Of a stretch of DNA of 64,000 bases, positions 17,956-28,016 are shown piece by piece. The stretch is from assembly GCA_010672585.1 (NCBI GenBank), contig JAAHGF010000011.1, positions 1-64,000 of the forward strand. The letters run 5' to 3'. The DNA is from Okeania sp. SIO1I7 (lineage in GTDB: Bacteria; Cyanobacteriota; Cyanobacteriia; Cyanobacteriales; Microcoleaceae). The stretch's first letter is position 1, and the number at the start of each line of letters is the position of its first letter. The translations under genes and the position numbers were made by a program. Under the pieces are notes generated by a model that worked only from the letters and a program-made list of their open reading frames with translations, did no database searches and was not told the origin of the DNA.

Positions 17956-20169
17956 CTAATTCAATTGCTCAATTTGATATTTGGCATCTCTATAACCTCC
18001 TGTTCGACCTTGCTCTAAATAAAGTTTAGCTGCTTTTTCAAAATCACTAATTGCTCCTTTTTTATCCCCAAGATTAACTCTAACCAATCCTCTACTATAG
18101 TAAGCATCAGCATATTCAGGATTAAGTCGAATTGCTTGAACATAGTCAGCGATCGCTTGCTCATAATTTTCTTGTTCGGAATAAACACTAGCACGATTTG
18201 CATAAGCTTCTGCATTATTAGGACTGATAGCTATTGCTTGAGTATAATCTTCTATTGCCTTTTCCAGTTGATTTGCCGAAGCGTAAGCTAATCCTCTATT
18301 TGTATAAGCTGAGGGACTTTTGGGAGCAATTTGAATTGTTTTTGTACAGTCAGATATAGATTTTTCATACTCTTTAATATTGAGGTAAGCAATACATCGA
18401 TTATTATAAGCAACTTCATTTTCAGGATTAATTTGAATTGCTTGAGTGCAATCAGATATAGCTTCTTCATAAGTTGCTAAATTCAAATATGTGCTGCAAC
18501 GATTAGCATAAGCTTCTTCATTTTCAGGGTCTATTTCAATAACTTTGTTGTAATCATCTAAAGATCCTTGATAATCTCCCAGAAAAAAGCGCGCTCTACC
18601 TCGACTATAATAACCATCTATCTTTTGGGGTTCAAGTCTAACCATCTCAGTATAATCTGCTATTGCTCCTTGTAAATCATTATTGGCAGCACGAGCTAAT
18701 CCTCGTCCATGATAAGCATCTATATTATTAGGTTGCAGTCGAATAGCTTTAGTATGATCGGTAATAGCAGCAGGATAGTCTTGAGAGCTGTAGTGAACTA
18801 ATCCTCTTTTATAAAAAGCTTCCGCATCTTGAGGTTTGAGGCGTAATACTTGGGTGAAATCATTAATTGCTCCGGCATAATCTTGGGTATCATAACGAGC
18901 TGTTCCTCTGTTAAAATTGGCATTAACATGGCTAGGATTCAAATTAATTACCTTGCTGTAGTCAGCAATCGCTTCTTGGTAATTTTCTAAGTTATAATAA
19001 GCGTTGCCACGCTTATAGTAATATTCTTCTTCATCGGGATTTAGTTGAATTGCTTTGTCATAAGCGGCAATTGCTGCTTGTTGATTACCATTGTTCGCAT
19101 TTTCTACCCCTTTCTCAAATATTTTCTCTGCTTTGACCGGGTTTGGGCGATTTAAGAAATTCACTAACCCGATCAGCACCGCAATAACCCCCACGCTGGC
19201 AAAACCAAATATAATAAACCATAAAGGATGAGATTTCATTCTCAGTAAGCTTGTTTTAATTTGGGGATTTGGACTGCTTTTAATTTTGGGTGGTGGTGCT
19301 GTCAATATTTGAGGGCGACCGCTAATTTTCTGTAGCGCTTTCACAACTTCTTCTACAGACTGGTAACGTTTTGTATAATGGTAATGTACCATTCGATCAA
19401 TGATATCAGCTAGATTTGAGGAGCATTGGGTTCGATTTCGCCAGAGAATACCACTAGGATTTGATGGACTAAGGTCTTGTAATTTTGGGAGTTCACTACT
19501 GGGAATACCTGTCAGAGCTTGAATGCCAATCATGCCCACTGCATACAGATCGCTATTAAATTGAGGGATGCCTTGAAATTGTTCGATTGGCATATAAGAA
19601 GGAGTACCTGTAGCTATTGTTCGTTGTACTTCTCCATTTTCTACTGCAATTCGATGACTAACTTCTTTGACGGAACCAAAATCAATTAAAACTAATTTTT
19701 CATCTGGTTGACGTCTAATTAAATTAGATGGGTTAACATCCCGATGAATTACATCATTTTCATGTACAAATACTAAAATTTCTAAGATTTCTAACAACAG
19801 TTTGATTACTTCTTTTTCTTGCCAAGGTTGGCCTGGTATAATTTCTTTATTTAATGGTGTTCCAGGAATGAATTCTTCAACTAAATAAAATTGGTTATTT
19901 TCTTCAAAATAAGCTAATAGTAAAGGAATCTGCTCGTGCCTACCTAATTTTTCTAATATTTCTGCTTCTTGTTTGAATAAACGGTGAGCAGTTCTAACTA
20001 TGGTATAACTATTGCCAGGAGCGCGTAGTTGTTTGACCACACATTGAGGATGTCCAGGGCGACGAGTATCCGCTGCCAGATAGGTTTGTCCAAATGCACC
20101 AGCACTCAGGATTTGAACGACGCGGTAACGTCCATCTAGAAGTTGACCAATCATGTTCGTGTTATTCAT
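17956..20169 (-). CDS. Membrane Ser/Thr protein kinase with TPR repeats
   Basis: Hanks-type kinase of 737 residues. The glycine loop is LSAGAFGQTYLA, the ATP lysine K46 is in CVVKQL, the catalytic loop is HRDVNPSN (D144), the metal site is DFG (163-165), and the activation segment is GTPSYMPIEQ. All catalytic residues are present. A hydrophobic segment at about 314-335 (LWFIIFGFASVGVIAVLIG) anchors it in the membrane. About eleven 34-residue TPRs follow to the end (for example AIAAYDKAIQLNPDEEEYYYKRGNAYY), giving a protein-binding platform. It lies 317 bp downstream of a second gene of the same design and length on the same strand. Confidence 0.92.
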   Translation of the reverse strand: MNNTNMIGQLLDGRYRVVQILSAGAFGQTYLAADTRRPGHPQCVVKQLRAPGNSYTIVRTAHRLFKQEAEILEKLGRHEQIPLLLAYFEENNQFYLVEEFIPGTPLNKEIIPGQPWQEKEVIKLLLEILEILVFVHENDVIHRDVNPSNLIRRQPDEKLVLIDFGSVKEVSHRIAVENGEVQRTIATGTPSYMPIEQFQGIPQFNSDLYAVGMIGIQALTGIPSSELPKLQDLSPSNPSGILWRNRTQCSSNLADIIDRMVHYHYTKRYQSVEEVVKALQKISGRPQILTAPPPKIKSSPNPQIKTSLLRMKSHPLWFIIFGFASVGVIAVLIGLVNFLNRPNPVKAEKIFEKGVENANNGNQQAAIAAYDKAIQLNPDEEEYYYKRGNAYYNLENYQEAIADYSKVINLNPSHVNANFNRGTARYDTQDYAGAINDFTQVLRLKPQDAEAFYKRGLVHYSSQDYPAAITDHTKAIRLQPNNIDAYHGRGLARAANNDLQGAIADYTEMVRLEPQKIDGYYSRGRARFFLGDYQGSLDDYNKVIEIDPENEEAYANRCSTYLNLATYEEAISDCTQAIQINPENEVAYNNRCIAYLNIKEYEKSISDCTKTIQIAPKSPSAYTNRGLAYASANQLEKAIEDYTQAIAISPNNAEAYANRASVYSEQENYEQAIADYVQAIRLNPEYADAYYSRGLVRVNLGDKKGAISDFEKAAKLYLEQGRTGGYRDAKYQIEQLN

Positions 20170-20486
20170 AAGGTGGTAGGTGGTAGGTTTTAGGTGTTAG
20201 GTGGTATGTGTTACAGCAATTTTAAATTCGTTTTACTTATAAGTTGGTAGGTTTTAGGTCTTATACCATTTTGAAAAAAGAATATTACAAATAATAAGGG
20301 CAATCATAAAGACACGTGCAGGAGATGTCCCTTTTGATAATTTAGCACGCCAGTAGAGTGTTAATTATTGATATTTTTACTTCTCTCCTACTCCCCGACT
20401 CCCCCGCTCAAGAAAGTGTAGCAAAAATTTATCAAATTGATATTATAGGTTCTAAAGTAGCAGAATTTGGTTGTTGAAGAAGTTGA
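20170..20486. other. Short spacer between the paired kinase-TPR genes
   Basis: Holds GGTGGTAGGT-type simple repeats just upstream of the active kinase gene, then unremarkable AT-rich sequence. No hairpin terminator stands out, so the two genes could be read together. Confidence 0.4.
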
Positions 20487-22700
20487 TTATTGCAGTAGTT
20501 TTTTGATCGTATTTTGCGAATTTTGATAATTTTTGATTCTACCTTGCTCTAAAAATAGATTGGCACTTTGGCGAAGGTCTGCTATTGCTGCTTGTATCTC
20601 TTGTTGCTCAGAAAGAATTATACCTCGATGATAATAAGCTATAGCATTACTCGGATTAAGTTTAATTGCTTGAGTAAAGTCTTCAATAGCTTGATTATAG
20701 TTTCCTATATCTGAGAAAATTATACCCCGATCGCTATAGGCAAAAGAATCCTTAGGATTGATTTTTATTGTTGTGGTCAAGTCTTCTATAGCACCAGATA
20801 GATCGCCACTAGCAGACCGTGCTCTACCTCTGTTTCTGTATGCTTCAGCATTTTCAGGATTCATCTCAATAGTTACGCTACAGTTTTCTATTGCTTTTTG
20901 ATATTTCCCTAAATTCAAGTAACTAATACATTGATTATGATATGCTAGAGAATCATTAGCATTTATTTTTATTGCTTGGTGACAATCTTTGATTGCTGCT
21001 TGATAATTTCCTAGCTCTAGATAAGCGCTACATTTTTTTGTATAAGCATCGGAATAATCTGGTTTTAATTCTAGTGTGCGGTCGTAGTCTGCTATTGCAC
21101 CTTGATAATCTTCAATTTCAAACTGAGCTATACCTCGACTTTTGTAAGCTTGTGCATTCTTGGGGTTCAGTCTTATAGTTTGAGAGTAGTCACTTATTGC
21201 CCCTGCTTGGTCTCCGATCGCTGCTCTAGCTATTCCTCGATGAAGATAAGCATCGCTATTTTGAGGATTAATTTTAATTGATTGACTATAATCTTGAATA
21301 GCATTTTTGTAATCCCCAATTTTGTCATAAATTAGCCCTCGTTTTTGATAAGCTTGGGTATACTTGGGACGAAGTCTTAATGTTTGTGTTAAATCGGTAA
21401 TCGCTTTTTCATTGTCGCCTAATTCATAATAAGTTAAGGCACGTTGATAATAAGTGTTATGGTTTTCTTCGATCGCAATAGCTGCTGTATAGTCTTTAAT
21501 TGCTTTTTCATAAGCTCTTTGGGAATAATAAGAATTACCTCTTTGATAATAGATGGCTGCATTTTGTGGGTTTAATTGCAGTGCTTGGGTATAGTTGACG
21601 ACCGCTGCTTGTTGCTCTCCTTGTTTAGCTAATTCTCGACCATGGTTATAGAGTGCTTGTGCTTTGAATATAAATTGCAATTTCCAGAAATAGGCGATCG
21701 CTACTCCTGCTATGGTGATGACTGTTAAACCAGCAATAAGTCTAATTTTTTTGTTGTTTCTGGGTTGAGGTTGTGCTGTGGGAATATCTATTTCTTGAGG
21801 TATTGTAATTATTGTTTCTGGTTTTGAGAGAATGTTATTCTCGGTAGATACTACTATGTTGTTTAATTCTGTTAAAGCTTCTGAAGCTGAATTATAATGT
21901 TGTTTATCTTGACTGTTTATCATTTTGTCAATGATATTTGATAGGTTTAGAGAGCATACTTGTAGATTTTGCCAAGGTATTTCTAATTCTAGAGTGTTGC
22001 TAGTCTGCTGTTGCTTGAGTAAATCTTGAGTAGATAATCCTGTTAGTGCTTGAATAGCAATTATTCCTAGAGCATAAATATCGCTATTTTGATCTATCTC
22101 TTTTTGACTTTCTTCTAAGGGTATATTAGCAAAACTATTAGAGTTATTTTGGCTACCATTTTTTAATATTAATAATTTCTCATTTTGTTCTAAAATCCTT
22201 GTAATTTTTCTTTTGAGACCAAAGTTTATTAAGACTAATTTTCCATCTAATTCTCGCCGGATTAAATTTGCTGGTATTATTTTTCCATGAGTTTCCCCAT
22301 GACTATGAATAAAGGCTAAAATTTCTAGTACATCCTTTAATATTTTGATTACTTCTACTTCTGGTAGAAGCTTACCTATAGCTAATTCTTGAGTTAGAGA
22401 TAAACCTACTATATAGTCTTCAACTAAGTAGATATTATTGTTTTCTTCACAATAAGCTAATAAATTAGGTAAGCCATTGTGTTGACTCAAACAATAAATC
22501 TTTTCTGCTTTTTCGTGAAATATTGATAATATAACCTCTTGATTTTTTTGCTTAAAATTGCTTAGTCTAATTTCTTTGACTAGGCATTGAGGAGAATTTG
22601 GACGGTGAGTATCTGTAGCCAGATATGTTTTCCCTAAGATATTTGAATTTATAGGTTTGATAAAACGATAGCGTTTATCTACAATTTGATCGATTATCAT
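20487..22700 (-). CDS. Pseudokinase with TPR repeats, paralogue of the adjacent kinase
   Basis: Same length (737 residues) and layout as the neighbouring kinase: kinase-like domain, one transmembrane segment (about 321-343, RLIAGLTVITIAGVAIAYFW) and about eleven TPRs. The active site is lost. HRD reads HGK (138-140), so the catalytic base is a lysine, and DFG reads NFG (159-161). The ATP lysine K42 in CLVKEI and the asparagine of the PxN motif remain. The reading frame is intact over 2.2 kb and the TPRs are well kept, so selection probably maintains it as a regulator or scaffold. It lies upstream of the active kinase. Confidence 0.88.
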   Translation of the reverse strand: MIIDQIVDKRYRFIKPINSNILGKTYLATDTHRPNSPQCLVKEIRLSNFKQKNQEVILSIFHEKAEKIYCLSQHNGLPNLLAYCEENNNIYLVEDYIVGLSLTQELAIGKLLPEVEVIKILKDVLEILAFIHSHGETHGKIIPANLIRRELDGKLVLINFGLKRKITRILEQNEKLLILKNGSQNNSNSFANIPLEESQKEIDQNSDIYALGIIAIQALTGLSTQDLLKQQQTSNTLELEIPWQNLQVCSLNLSNIIDKMINSQDKQHYNSASEALTELNNIVVSTENNILSKPETIITIPQEIDIPTAQPQPRNNKKIRLIAGLTVITIAGVAIAYFWKLQFIFKAQALYNHGRELAKQGEQQAAVVNYTQALQLNPQNAAIYYQRGNSYYSQRAYEKAIKDYTAAIAIEENHNTYYQRALTYYELGDNEKAITDLTQTLRLRPKYTQAYQKRGLIYDKIGDYKNAIQDYSQSIKINPQNSDAYLHRGIARAAIGDQAGAISDYSQTIRLNPKNAQAYKSRGIAQFEIEDYQGAIADYDRTLELKPDYSDAYTKKCSAYLELGNYQAAIKDCHQAIKINANDSLAYHNQCISYLNLGKYQKAIENCSVTIEMNPENAEAYRNRGRARSASGDLSGAIEDLTTTIKINPKDSFAYSDRGIIFSDIGNYNQAIEDFTQAIKLNPSNAIAYYHRGIILSEQQEIQAAIADLRQSANLFLEQGRIKNYQNSQNTIKKLLQ

Positions 22701-23187
22701 CTACTTTTCCCTCATTACAAATGTGTATTATTGCAGAAGCAAGAAGGCGTTTAGTTATCTAGGCAATTAGTTATCTAAGCAATTAGTGCAGCTACGCGGA
22801 AGTCAAAAGCGAGTGCGTAATTCTGAGGTCCCCTCAGAATGTAAGACGCACTCAAGACAGTAAAAAGTATTGATTGGTAAGGATTTTAGGATTTTGTAAC
22901 TGGTTAGTTATTTCTGCCGTCCTGCATTAGTTATCTAGGAGAGAAGGAGTTTATACCAATTACCATACATTAATGCTTAACTTAGGTAGGAATTCAATAT
23001 TTGAAAAAGACAGTTACATTAAAGATGCGTTACATTTCATTAGCGCACCCTATACGGTCAAATAAATATTAGACAAACACTCTCTTATTTTTTATGGCTG
23101 ATAATACTATAGTAATAAAAAATTATCAGATTGTATTGTCTGCATTAAATAATTATATCAACTTCAAAAAATTTAATTTCATCTCAA
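22701..23187. repeat. Spacer with a repeat shared with 42055-42200
   Basis: About 22796-22935 carries a segment (CGGAAGTCAAAAGCGAGTGC, CCTCAGAATGTAAGACGCAC, TTTTGTAACTGGTTAG) repeated downstream of the Argonaute gene. Nothing gene-like is visible. Confidence 0.65.
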
Positions 23188-23736
23188 TCAATTGCTCATT
23201 TTTTTGAGGCGCTGACCATGCCATAAATAAATGAGCTTTAATCCTAAAAAATAACTGACTGTCCCACAAATTATACCCATTACTAAACAACCTAAAAATA
23301 GAGCTACTACAAACTGACTTCCATATTTCATTAACTCTTGAAATGAAATAATACTTTCAGGTATAAAATCCTCTTGAGAATTGAGTAATAATCTACCAAC
23401 CTGAAAGTTAATTGCATAAATTGGCACATAAGTCAAGGGATTACTCACCCAAGTACCAGCAGCAGCAGCAATTTTATGACCTCGGAACAAAGTTGCTAAT
23501 GCTACACCTACTATAGTTTGAAGACCAAAAATTGGAAATAACCCGGCAAAGACCCCCATTGCTAAACCTCTGGCAATATATTCTGGAGTTCCCCGCATCC
23601 GAATGAAGCGCCAGTATAAATATCGCCCGTATCTATGCAACTTTGGTGGTTTATGTCTATTTGATAGAGATTTTTTTGTAGTCAGTTTAGGTAGTAGTTG
23701 CTGAGAAATTTGTGAGATATTTTTGAACATACTCAT
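23188..23736 (-). CDS. DUF2062 membrane protein
   Basis: Inner-membrane protein of unknown biochemical role. The DUF2062 core is clear: RMRGTPEYIARGLAMGVFAG, FPIFGLQTIVGVALATLF, then NPLTYVPIYAINFQVGRLLL, followed by a last transmembrane segment near the C terminus. The N-terminal 35 residues are basic and probably cytoplasmic. Length is 182 residues. ATG 23736 or 23730 (MFKNIS) could be used. It has no clear operon partner. Confidence 0.85.
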   Translation of the reverse strand: MSMFKNISQISQQLLPKLTTKKSLSNRHKPPKLHRYGRYLYWRFIRMRGTPEYIARGLAMGVFAGLFPIFGLQTIVGVALATLFRGHKIAAAAGTWVSNPLTYVPIYAINFQVGRLLLNSQEDFIPESIISFQELMKYGSQFVVALFLGCLVMGIICGTVSYFLGLKLIYLWHGQRLKKMSN

Positions 23737-24014
23737 ACCATTTCACGGAAGTTAAAAGTCAAAAGTTAAAAGTAAGATTTTATAGGTTCAAAACTTTGAC
23801 ACCACATTCAATAATGGATAATTGTCTGTTGTCTAAGAATTTGCGTAAGTCCTGTTAATTATAGGTTGAGTGAAGCAACAGGGCAACTCAACAAAAATTA
23901 TCATAGACTATGATAGTAATAGTATAAATCACTTAATGATGTTTGTTGTTATGATTATTATCGCAGAAAAAAAATCAAATTGTGAAATTATTTACAGTGA
24001 ATTGAGGTAAGAAA

Positions 24015-25150
24015 ATGAGTCAAGAAAAAAAAGAAGTATTGGAAAAAATTGCTCAGGTTATTGAAAGTTTACCTAGTGAAAATTTGTTGGAAAAATGTTG
24101 GACTGAAGAGCAAAAGGAGAGATGGCATAAACAGAGAAAGTGGAATATTTTGATTGCTAAAGCTTGGCGAGAAGAAAATAATTTAATCAAAGGTGATGGT
24201 TTAGATATTGCTCTTAAGAATAAAGAAATTGACAAAGTTGAAAAAGAGGGAATTGAACTGCTGGTAGAATACTACATTACCTTATTGGAGATTGTGAAAA
24301 TTGTTGCTCCTTATGTAGATTTTTTCCATTCATTTCTTCGACTTATTGTTTCTACTGCTGATTGTTTATCTGTGCCATTACCCAAGATTTTTATTGACCT
24401 TTTCCTAAAAAAATTACAACAAGAGTATTTGTTTAGTTCTCCTTACCGAAAAATTGTGGGTATGCGCCTCCCCTTTTAAGGGGATAATAAGCGGTCGAGG
24501 GATGGCCAGGTCTCCTCGCCATATCCAATCGACCAAGAGAAGAAAAATTTTCATCTCTTTGTCAATCCTCTTCTTTCAAGGAGAGGTAATTATTCATTAT
24601 TCATTATTCATTATTAATTGTTGAAGGGCTTTTTTATGCAATTTTAAAGGAAAACGATAATGACCTTTTCTCTGTGTGTTTAAAATCTTACCAAGAAATA
24701 TCTTTAACAAAAGCACAAAAAGGAAGCAAATTGGTCGAAAATTTTTTACGTCAAGGAATGAAAGATGGTTGTTATTATCAACCAAATGATGATGAATTTA
24801 CAAAGCTAAAAAAAGATTTTTCTTGGGAAGATTTTTCTGCCTCATGGCAAAATATGACATTAATGGCTGGTCAATTAGCTATTCGAGAAAAATGGTTAGA
24901 TAAGAATGAGGAATTGTTACTTAAGAAGAAATTTAAGAAATTTAATGAATTAGCAATGGAAACTTGTAGATTAAATGGAACTGCTAGTCGAAAACGGAAA
25001 TCAAAAACATGGGATAAGCGTTCTTCCGTTGCCTGGAAAAATGGGAGAAAAGCTTATGCTGAAGGTAGTGTATATAAATTCCCTGAACAAAACTTAACAT
25101 CTAGATCACATTTCCTCTACCTCACAGATAAAGCCATTAAGCTGGAATAG
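24015..25150 (+). pseudogene. Hypothetical gene split by a MITE-1 insertion
   Basis: The upstream part (24015-24479) starts at ATG after GAGGTAAG and encodes a lysine/glutamate-rich helical protein with a hydrophobic stretch (VKIVAPYVDFFHSFLRLIV). It runs into a MITE-1 copy at about 24467 and stops after RKIVGMRLPF, the last residues being MITE sequence. An open frame resumes inside the MITE at 24590 and continues EGLFYAILKENDND...KSYQEISLTKAQKGSKLVEN to 25150, with only a GTG (24674) as a candidate start. Both halves share composition and strand. I infer one former gene of about 320 codons. The family is not recognised. Confidence 0.6.
24467..24630 (-). repeat. MITE-1 copy inserted in a coding region
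   Basis: On the minus strand it runs from the AT-rich ATTAATAATGAATAATG end through the GAGGTAATT/CCTCTCC arm and the CGACC/GGTCG hairpin to CCCCTTAAAAGGGGAGGC. The right part (terminal TTCGGTAA) is missing or replaced, so this copy is shorter than those at 31056 and 43278. Confidence 0.7.
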
Positions 25151-25184
25151 TCAAAGTTGACATCCTACAAAATGGGAGAAAAAA

Positions 25185-25505
25185 ATGTTGACTTCTAATA
25201 CTCCAAAAACTCAACTATTCCAACCTAAGAATATATCTGAAATAACAATGGAAAAAATTTTAAACAACATGGAAGAAATCTGTAAATTAGCACTAAGTCT
25301 AATATTTGATATAATTCATGCAATTAAAGTTATGAGACAGTTATTTCAAAATCATCAAAGTGAAATTAATCAACTTCAAGAAGAAGTTAGTAATCTAAAG
25401 ATGGTTATCCGCAATAAAGATGAAAAAATTCAAGAATTAGAATGTTTAGCATATTTTGAATCTCCAAATGGAGATGCTATTTGTAACAGTAACTTTTCAG
25501 ATTAA
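25185..25505 (+). CDS. Small coiled-coil protein of unknown function
   Basis: A 106-residue protein whose second half is a regular heptad coiled coil (HQSEINQLQEEVSNLKMVIRN, then KDEKIQELECLAYF), preceded by a helical amphipathic segment (EEICKLALSLIFDIIHAIKVM). It starts 34 nt after the broken upstream gene with GGGAGAAAAA before the ATG, suggesting they once formed an operon. It has no recognised family. It could be an accessory to the disrupted gene. Confidence 0.5.
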   Translation: MLTSNTPKTQLFQPKNISEITMEKILNNMEEICKLALSLIFDIIHAIKVMRQLFQNHQSEINQLQEEVSNLKMVIRNKDEKIQELECLAYFESPNGDAICNSNFSD

Positions 25506-25557
25506 TCTCAATAGTCAGGGACTTGCCTAAAAACCTAAAAAACATTGGGAGAAAGTT

Positions 25558-25959
25558 AGCCAGTCCGTTTTAACGGCTGGTTGAATGATGACACGCGGGT
25601 AATAAAGCGGAGTAAAAGTCTGTTATACTAGAAACCATAACAAGTAAGAGCAAGGTTTGTCGCCATGACATGACCGCGCTTTGCGGTGAGATTCCGGCGG
25701 ACAGGAGACGGGGACTTGATTTCCTACGACGGCTGTTTGCGTAGCATTCCGTAGGAAAAGCAAGTAGGCAGCTAGAGCAGCGAGAATATTGCTCCAACAC
25801 CTTGAGTAAAACCACTCTGAAAGTAAGCTCACAGCTAGATTTTTGTCTATGCCGAGGAGACTAGAAGTCTGTTGATAGGCTTAAAGCAAATGTGGATTTA
25901 TCCCATTTGCGGTGGGTTAACCACAGAATCCAGGGTGTTTCAACCCCTGGAGATGTCAA
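25558..25959 (+). ncRNA. Orphan tnpB-less IS605-like element with omegaRNA-like 3' hairpin
   Basis: The left end has a hairpin AGCCAG/CTGGTT (25558-25582), and a TGTTATACT phrase at 25622 resembles the promoter-like box of the other elements. The interior is stem-rich (for example TTTCCTACGA...TCCGTAGGAAA and ACCGCGCTTTGCGGT) and has no credible ORF. The 3' end has GCAAATGTGGAT, then GAAT, stem CCAGGG/CCCTGG (25930-25950), then AGATGTCAA ending at 25959. It is about 400 bp, close in layout to 10266-10740. It lies about 690 bp upstream of mnmE with MITEs between. Confidence 0.6.
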
Positions 25960-26012
25960 AAAGCACCAATTATTTTAAGCATAAATTGTAAAATTTACTT
26001 GGTATATTAATT

Positions 26013-26199
26013 AGGACTTACGCAGATACGCTATATATAGCAGTTCTAACTATTGTCCAATAGTTACTAGACACTATTTATAGAGTCTTTGCCTAAGTCC
26101 TATTATTAACAGGATTTACGCAGATACGCTATATATAGCAGTTCTAACTATTGTCCAATAGTTACTAGACACTATTTATAGAGTCTTTGCGTAAGTCCT
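26013..26199. repeat. Two tandem 89-bp palindromic MITE-2 copies
   Basis: Copies at 26013-26101 and 26111-26199 each start AGGA(C/T)TTACGCA and end TGC(C/G)TAAGTCCT, with TATATATAGC/TATTTATAGAG inside and a central CTATTGTCCAATAG palindrome. The two differ at very few positions. A third 89-bp copy lies at 61224-61312, and a diverged one at 56823-56912. The ends resemble IS630-type terminal repeats common in cyanobacteria. Confidence 0.75.
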
Positions 26200-26270
26200 G
26201 AATAATTTCCAAGTCCCTGAAGACATTAAGAAAATTAAATAATTACTTGATGCGATCGCTCATCGGATAC

Positions 26271-26410
26271 CTTCAATAATTAATAATTAATAATTAATAA
26301 TTAATAATTAATAATTACCTCTCCTTAAAAAGAAGAGGATTGCCTCAAAGGAAAAATTATCTCTATTATCCCCTTAAAAGGGTCGGCTTTCAACCACAAT
26401 TCTTCGGTAA
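26271..26410 (+). repeat. MITE-1 copy
   Basis: TTCAATAATTAATAATTAAT start, ACCTCTCCTTAAAAAGAAGAGG arm, CCCCTTAAAAGGG core and TTCTTCGGTAA end, about 140 bp, in the mnmE upstream region. Short tandem TGATAACTGATAAC and CAGAAAAAAGC units lie between it and mnmE. Confidence 0.7.
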
Positions 26411-26645
26411 ATAATTATCATTAAATTATTACTGAAATTCTCGGATAATATACTAAGAGAGCATCTAGAAGAGATAGCTTTCATTATTCATTATCAATTT
26501 ATGATAATATAAATCATCTGATAATTTTTGTTGCTATGATTATTCTCACAGAAAAAAATCAAATTCAGTATTTCCATCTTCCTGCTGATAACTGATAACT
26601 GATAACAGAAAAAAGCTGATAACAGAAAAAAGCTGATAACTGATA

Positions 26646-28016
26646 ATGACTACTATTGCCGCGATCGCTACTGCTATTATTCCCCAACAAGGAAGTGTGG
26701 GGATAGTCAGGATGTCTGGTTCTGAGGCAATGAAAATTGCTAAAACCCTATTTCATGCACCGGGGAAGCAGGTTTGGGAGACTCACCGCATTCTCTATGG
26801 TTATATTCGCCATCCCCAAACTGGGCAGTTAGTAGATGAAGCTTTGTTATTAATTATGAAAGCTCCTCGTTCTTATACTCGCGAGGATATAGTTGAGTTT
26901 CACTGTCATGGTGGAATTATTCCCATACAAAAAGTATTACAATTATGTATTGAGGCAGGGGCACGTCTAGCTCAACCAGGAGAATTTACTTTACGAGCTT
27001 TTTTAAATGGAAGATTGGATCTGACTCAGGCTGAAAGTGTTGCGGATCTAGTGGGGTCTCAGTCTCCTGTCGCTGCTCAAGTTGCTTTGGCTGGTTTACA
27101 GGGTAAGTTGGCTAGTCCAATTCGTCAGTTAAGGGCTAACTGTATTGATATTTTAGCAGAGATAGAGGCTCGCATTGATTTTGAGGAAGATTTACCACCT
27201 TTGGATGAGTGGGGAATAAGTAAAAAAATGGATAGTATTTTGGTAGATTTGTCAAGAATATTAGCCAGTGCAAATCAAGGGGAATTGTTACGCAATGGTT
27301 TGAAGGTGGCTATTATCGGACGTCCGAATGTGGGCAAGTCGAGTCTATTAAATGCCTGGAGTCGTAGCGATCGCGCTATTGTGACTAATCTTCCTGGCAC
27401 TACGAGGGATGTGGTAGAGTCTCAGTTAGTGGTGGGTGGTATCCCGGTACAGGTTTTGGATACGGCGGGTATTCGAGAAACTGAAGACCAGGTGGAAAAA
27501 ATGGGGGTGGAGCGGTCACATCAAGCTGCTGAGTCTGCTGACCTTGTTTTATTGACTATTGACGCTAGTGCTGGTTGGACGGAGTTAGATGAGGTTATTT
27601 ATCAACAGGTAAAACATCGTTCTTTAATTTTGATAATTAATAAGGTTGACTTGGTTAAGTCGGAATTTATGGAGTCTATTTTTTATCCAGAAACTATTAA
27701 GAATGTTGTGACTACAGCAGTTATTAATAATCAAGGAATTGAGCAACTTGAAGCAGCTATTATTAATTCTGTAAATTTGGGTGATTTGCAGGCAGAAAAT
27801 CTAGATTTTGCTATTAATCAAAGGCAAGCAGCAGCTTTAACTAGAGCAAAAGTGGCTTTGGAGCAATGTTTAAATACAATTAAAAATAATTTACCTCTAG
27901 ATTTTTGGACTATAGATTTAAGGGGAGCAATTTATGCTTTGGGAGAGGTTACGGGAGAGGATGTAACGGAGTCTGTTTTAGATAAAATTTTTAGTCGCTT
28001 TTGTATTGGGAAATAA
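26646..28016 (+). CDS. mnmE: tRNA modification GTPase MnmE
   Basis: With MnmG it installs the carboxymethylaminomethyl group on uridine 34 of certain tRNAs. The N-terminal folate-binding domain ([20 protein letters not shown] to about 120) includes [17 protein letters not shown]. The G domain starts near 220 with GRPNVGKSS (G1), then GTTRDV (G2), DTAGIRE (G3) and NKVDL (G4). The C terminus ends FSRFCIGK with the catalytic cysteine. Its 456 residues are full length. The ATG follows GATAACTGATA repeats with no clear Shine-Dalgarno. Confidence 0.96.
   Translation: MTTIAAIATAIIPQQGSVGIVRMSGSEAMKIAKTLFHAPGKQVWETHRILYGYIRHPQTGQLVDEALLLIMKAPRSYTREDIVEFHCHGGIIPIQKVLQLCIEAGARLAQPGEFTLRAFLNGRLDLTQAESVADLVGSQSPVAAQVALAGLQGKLASPIRQLRANCIDILAEIEARIDFEEDLPPLDEWGISKKMDSILVDLSRILASANQGELLRNGLKVAIIGRPNVGKSSLLNAWSRSDRAIVTNLPGTTRDVVESQLVVGGIPVQVLDTAGIRETEDQVEKMGVERSHQAAESADLVLLTIDASAGWTELDEVIYQQVKHRSLILIINKVDLVKSEFMESIFYPETIKNVVTTAVINNQGIEQLEAAIINSVNLGDLQAENLDFAINQRQAAALTRAKVALEQCLNTIKNNLPLDFWTIDLRGAIYALGEVTGEDVTESVLDKIFSRFCIGK

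Noticed and set aside
25570-25832. Overlapping minus-strand ORFs of about 70-80 codons
   Set aside because: They lie inside the structured orphan element and overlap each other in different frames.
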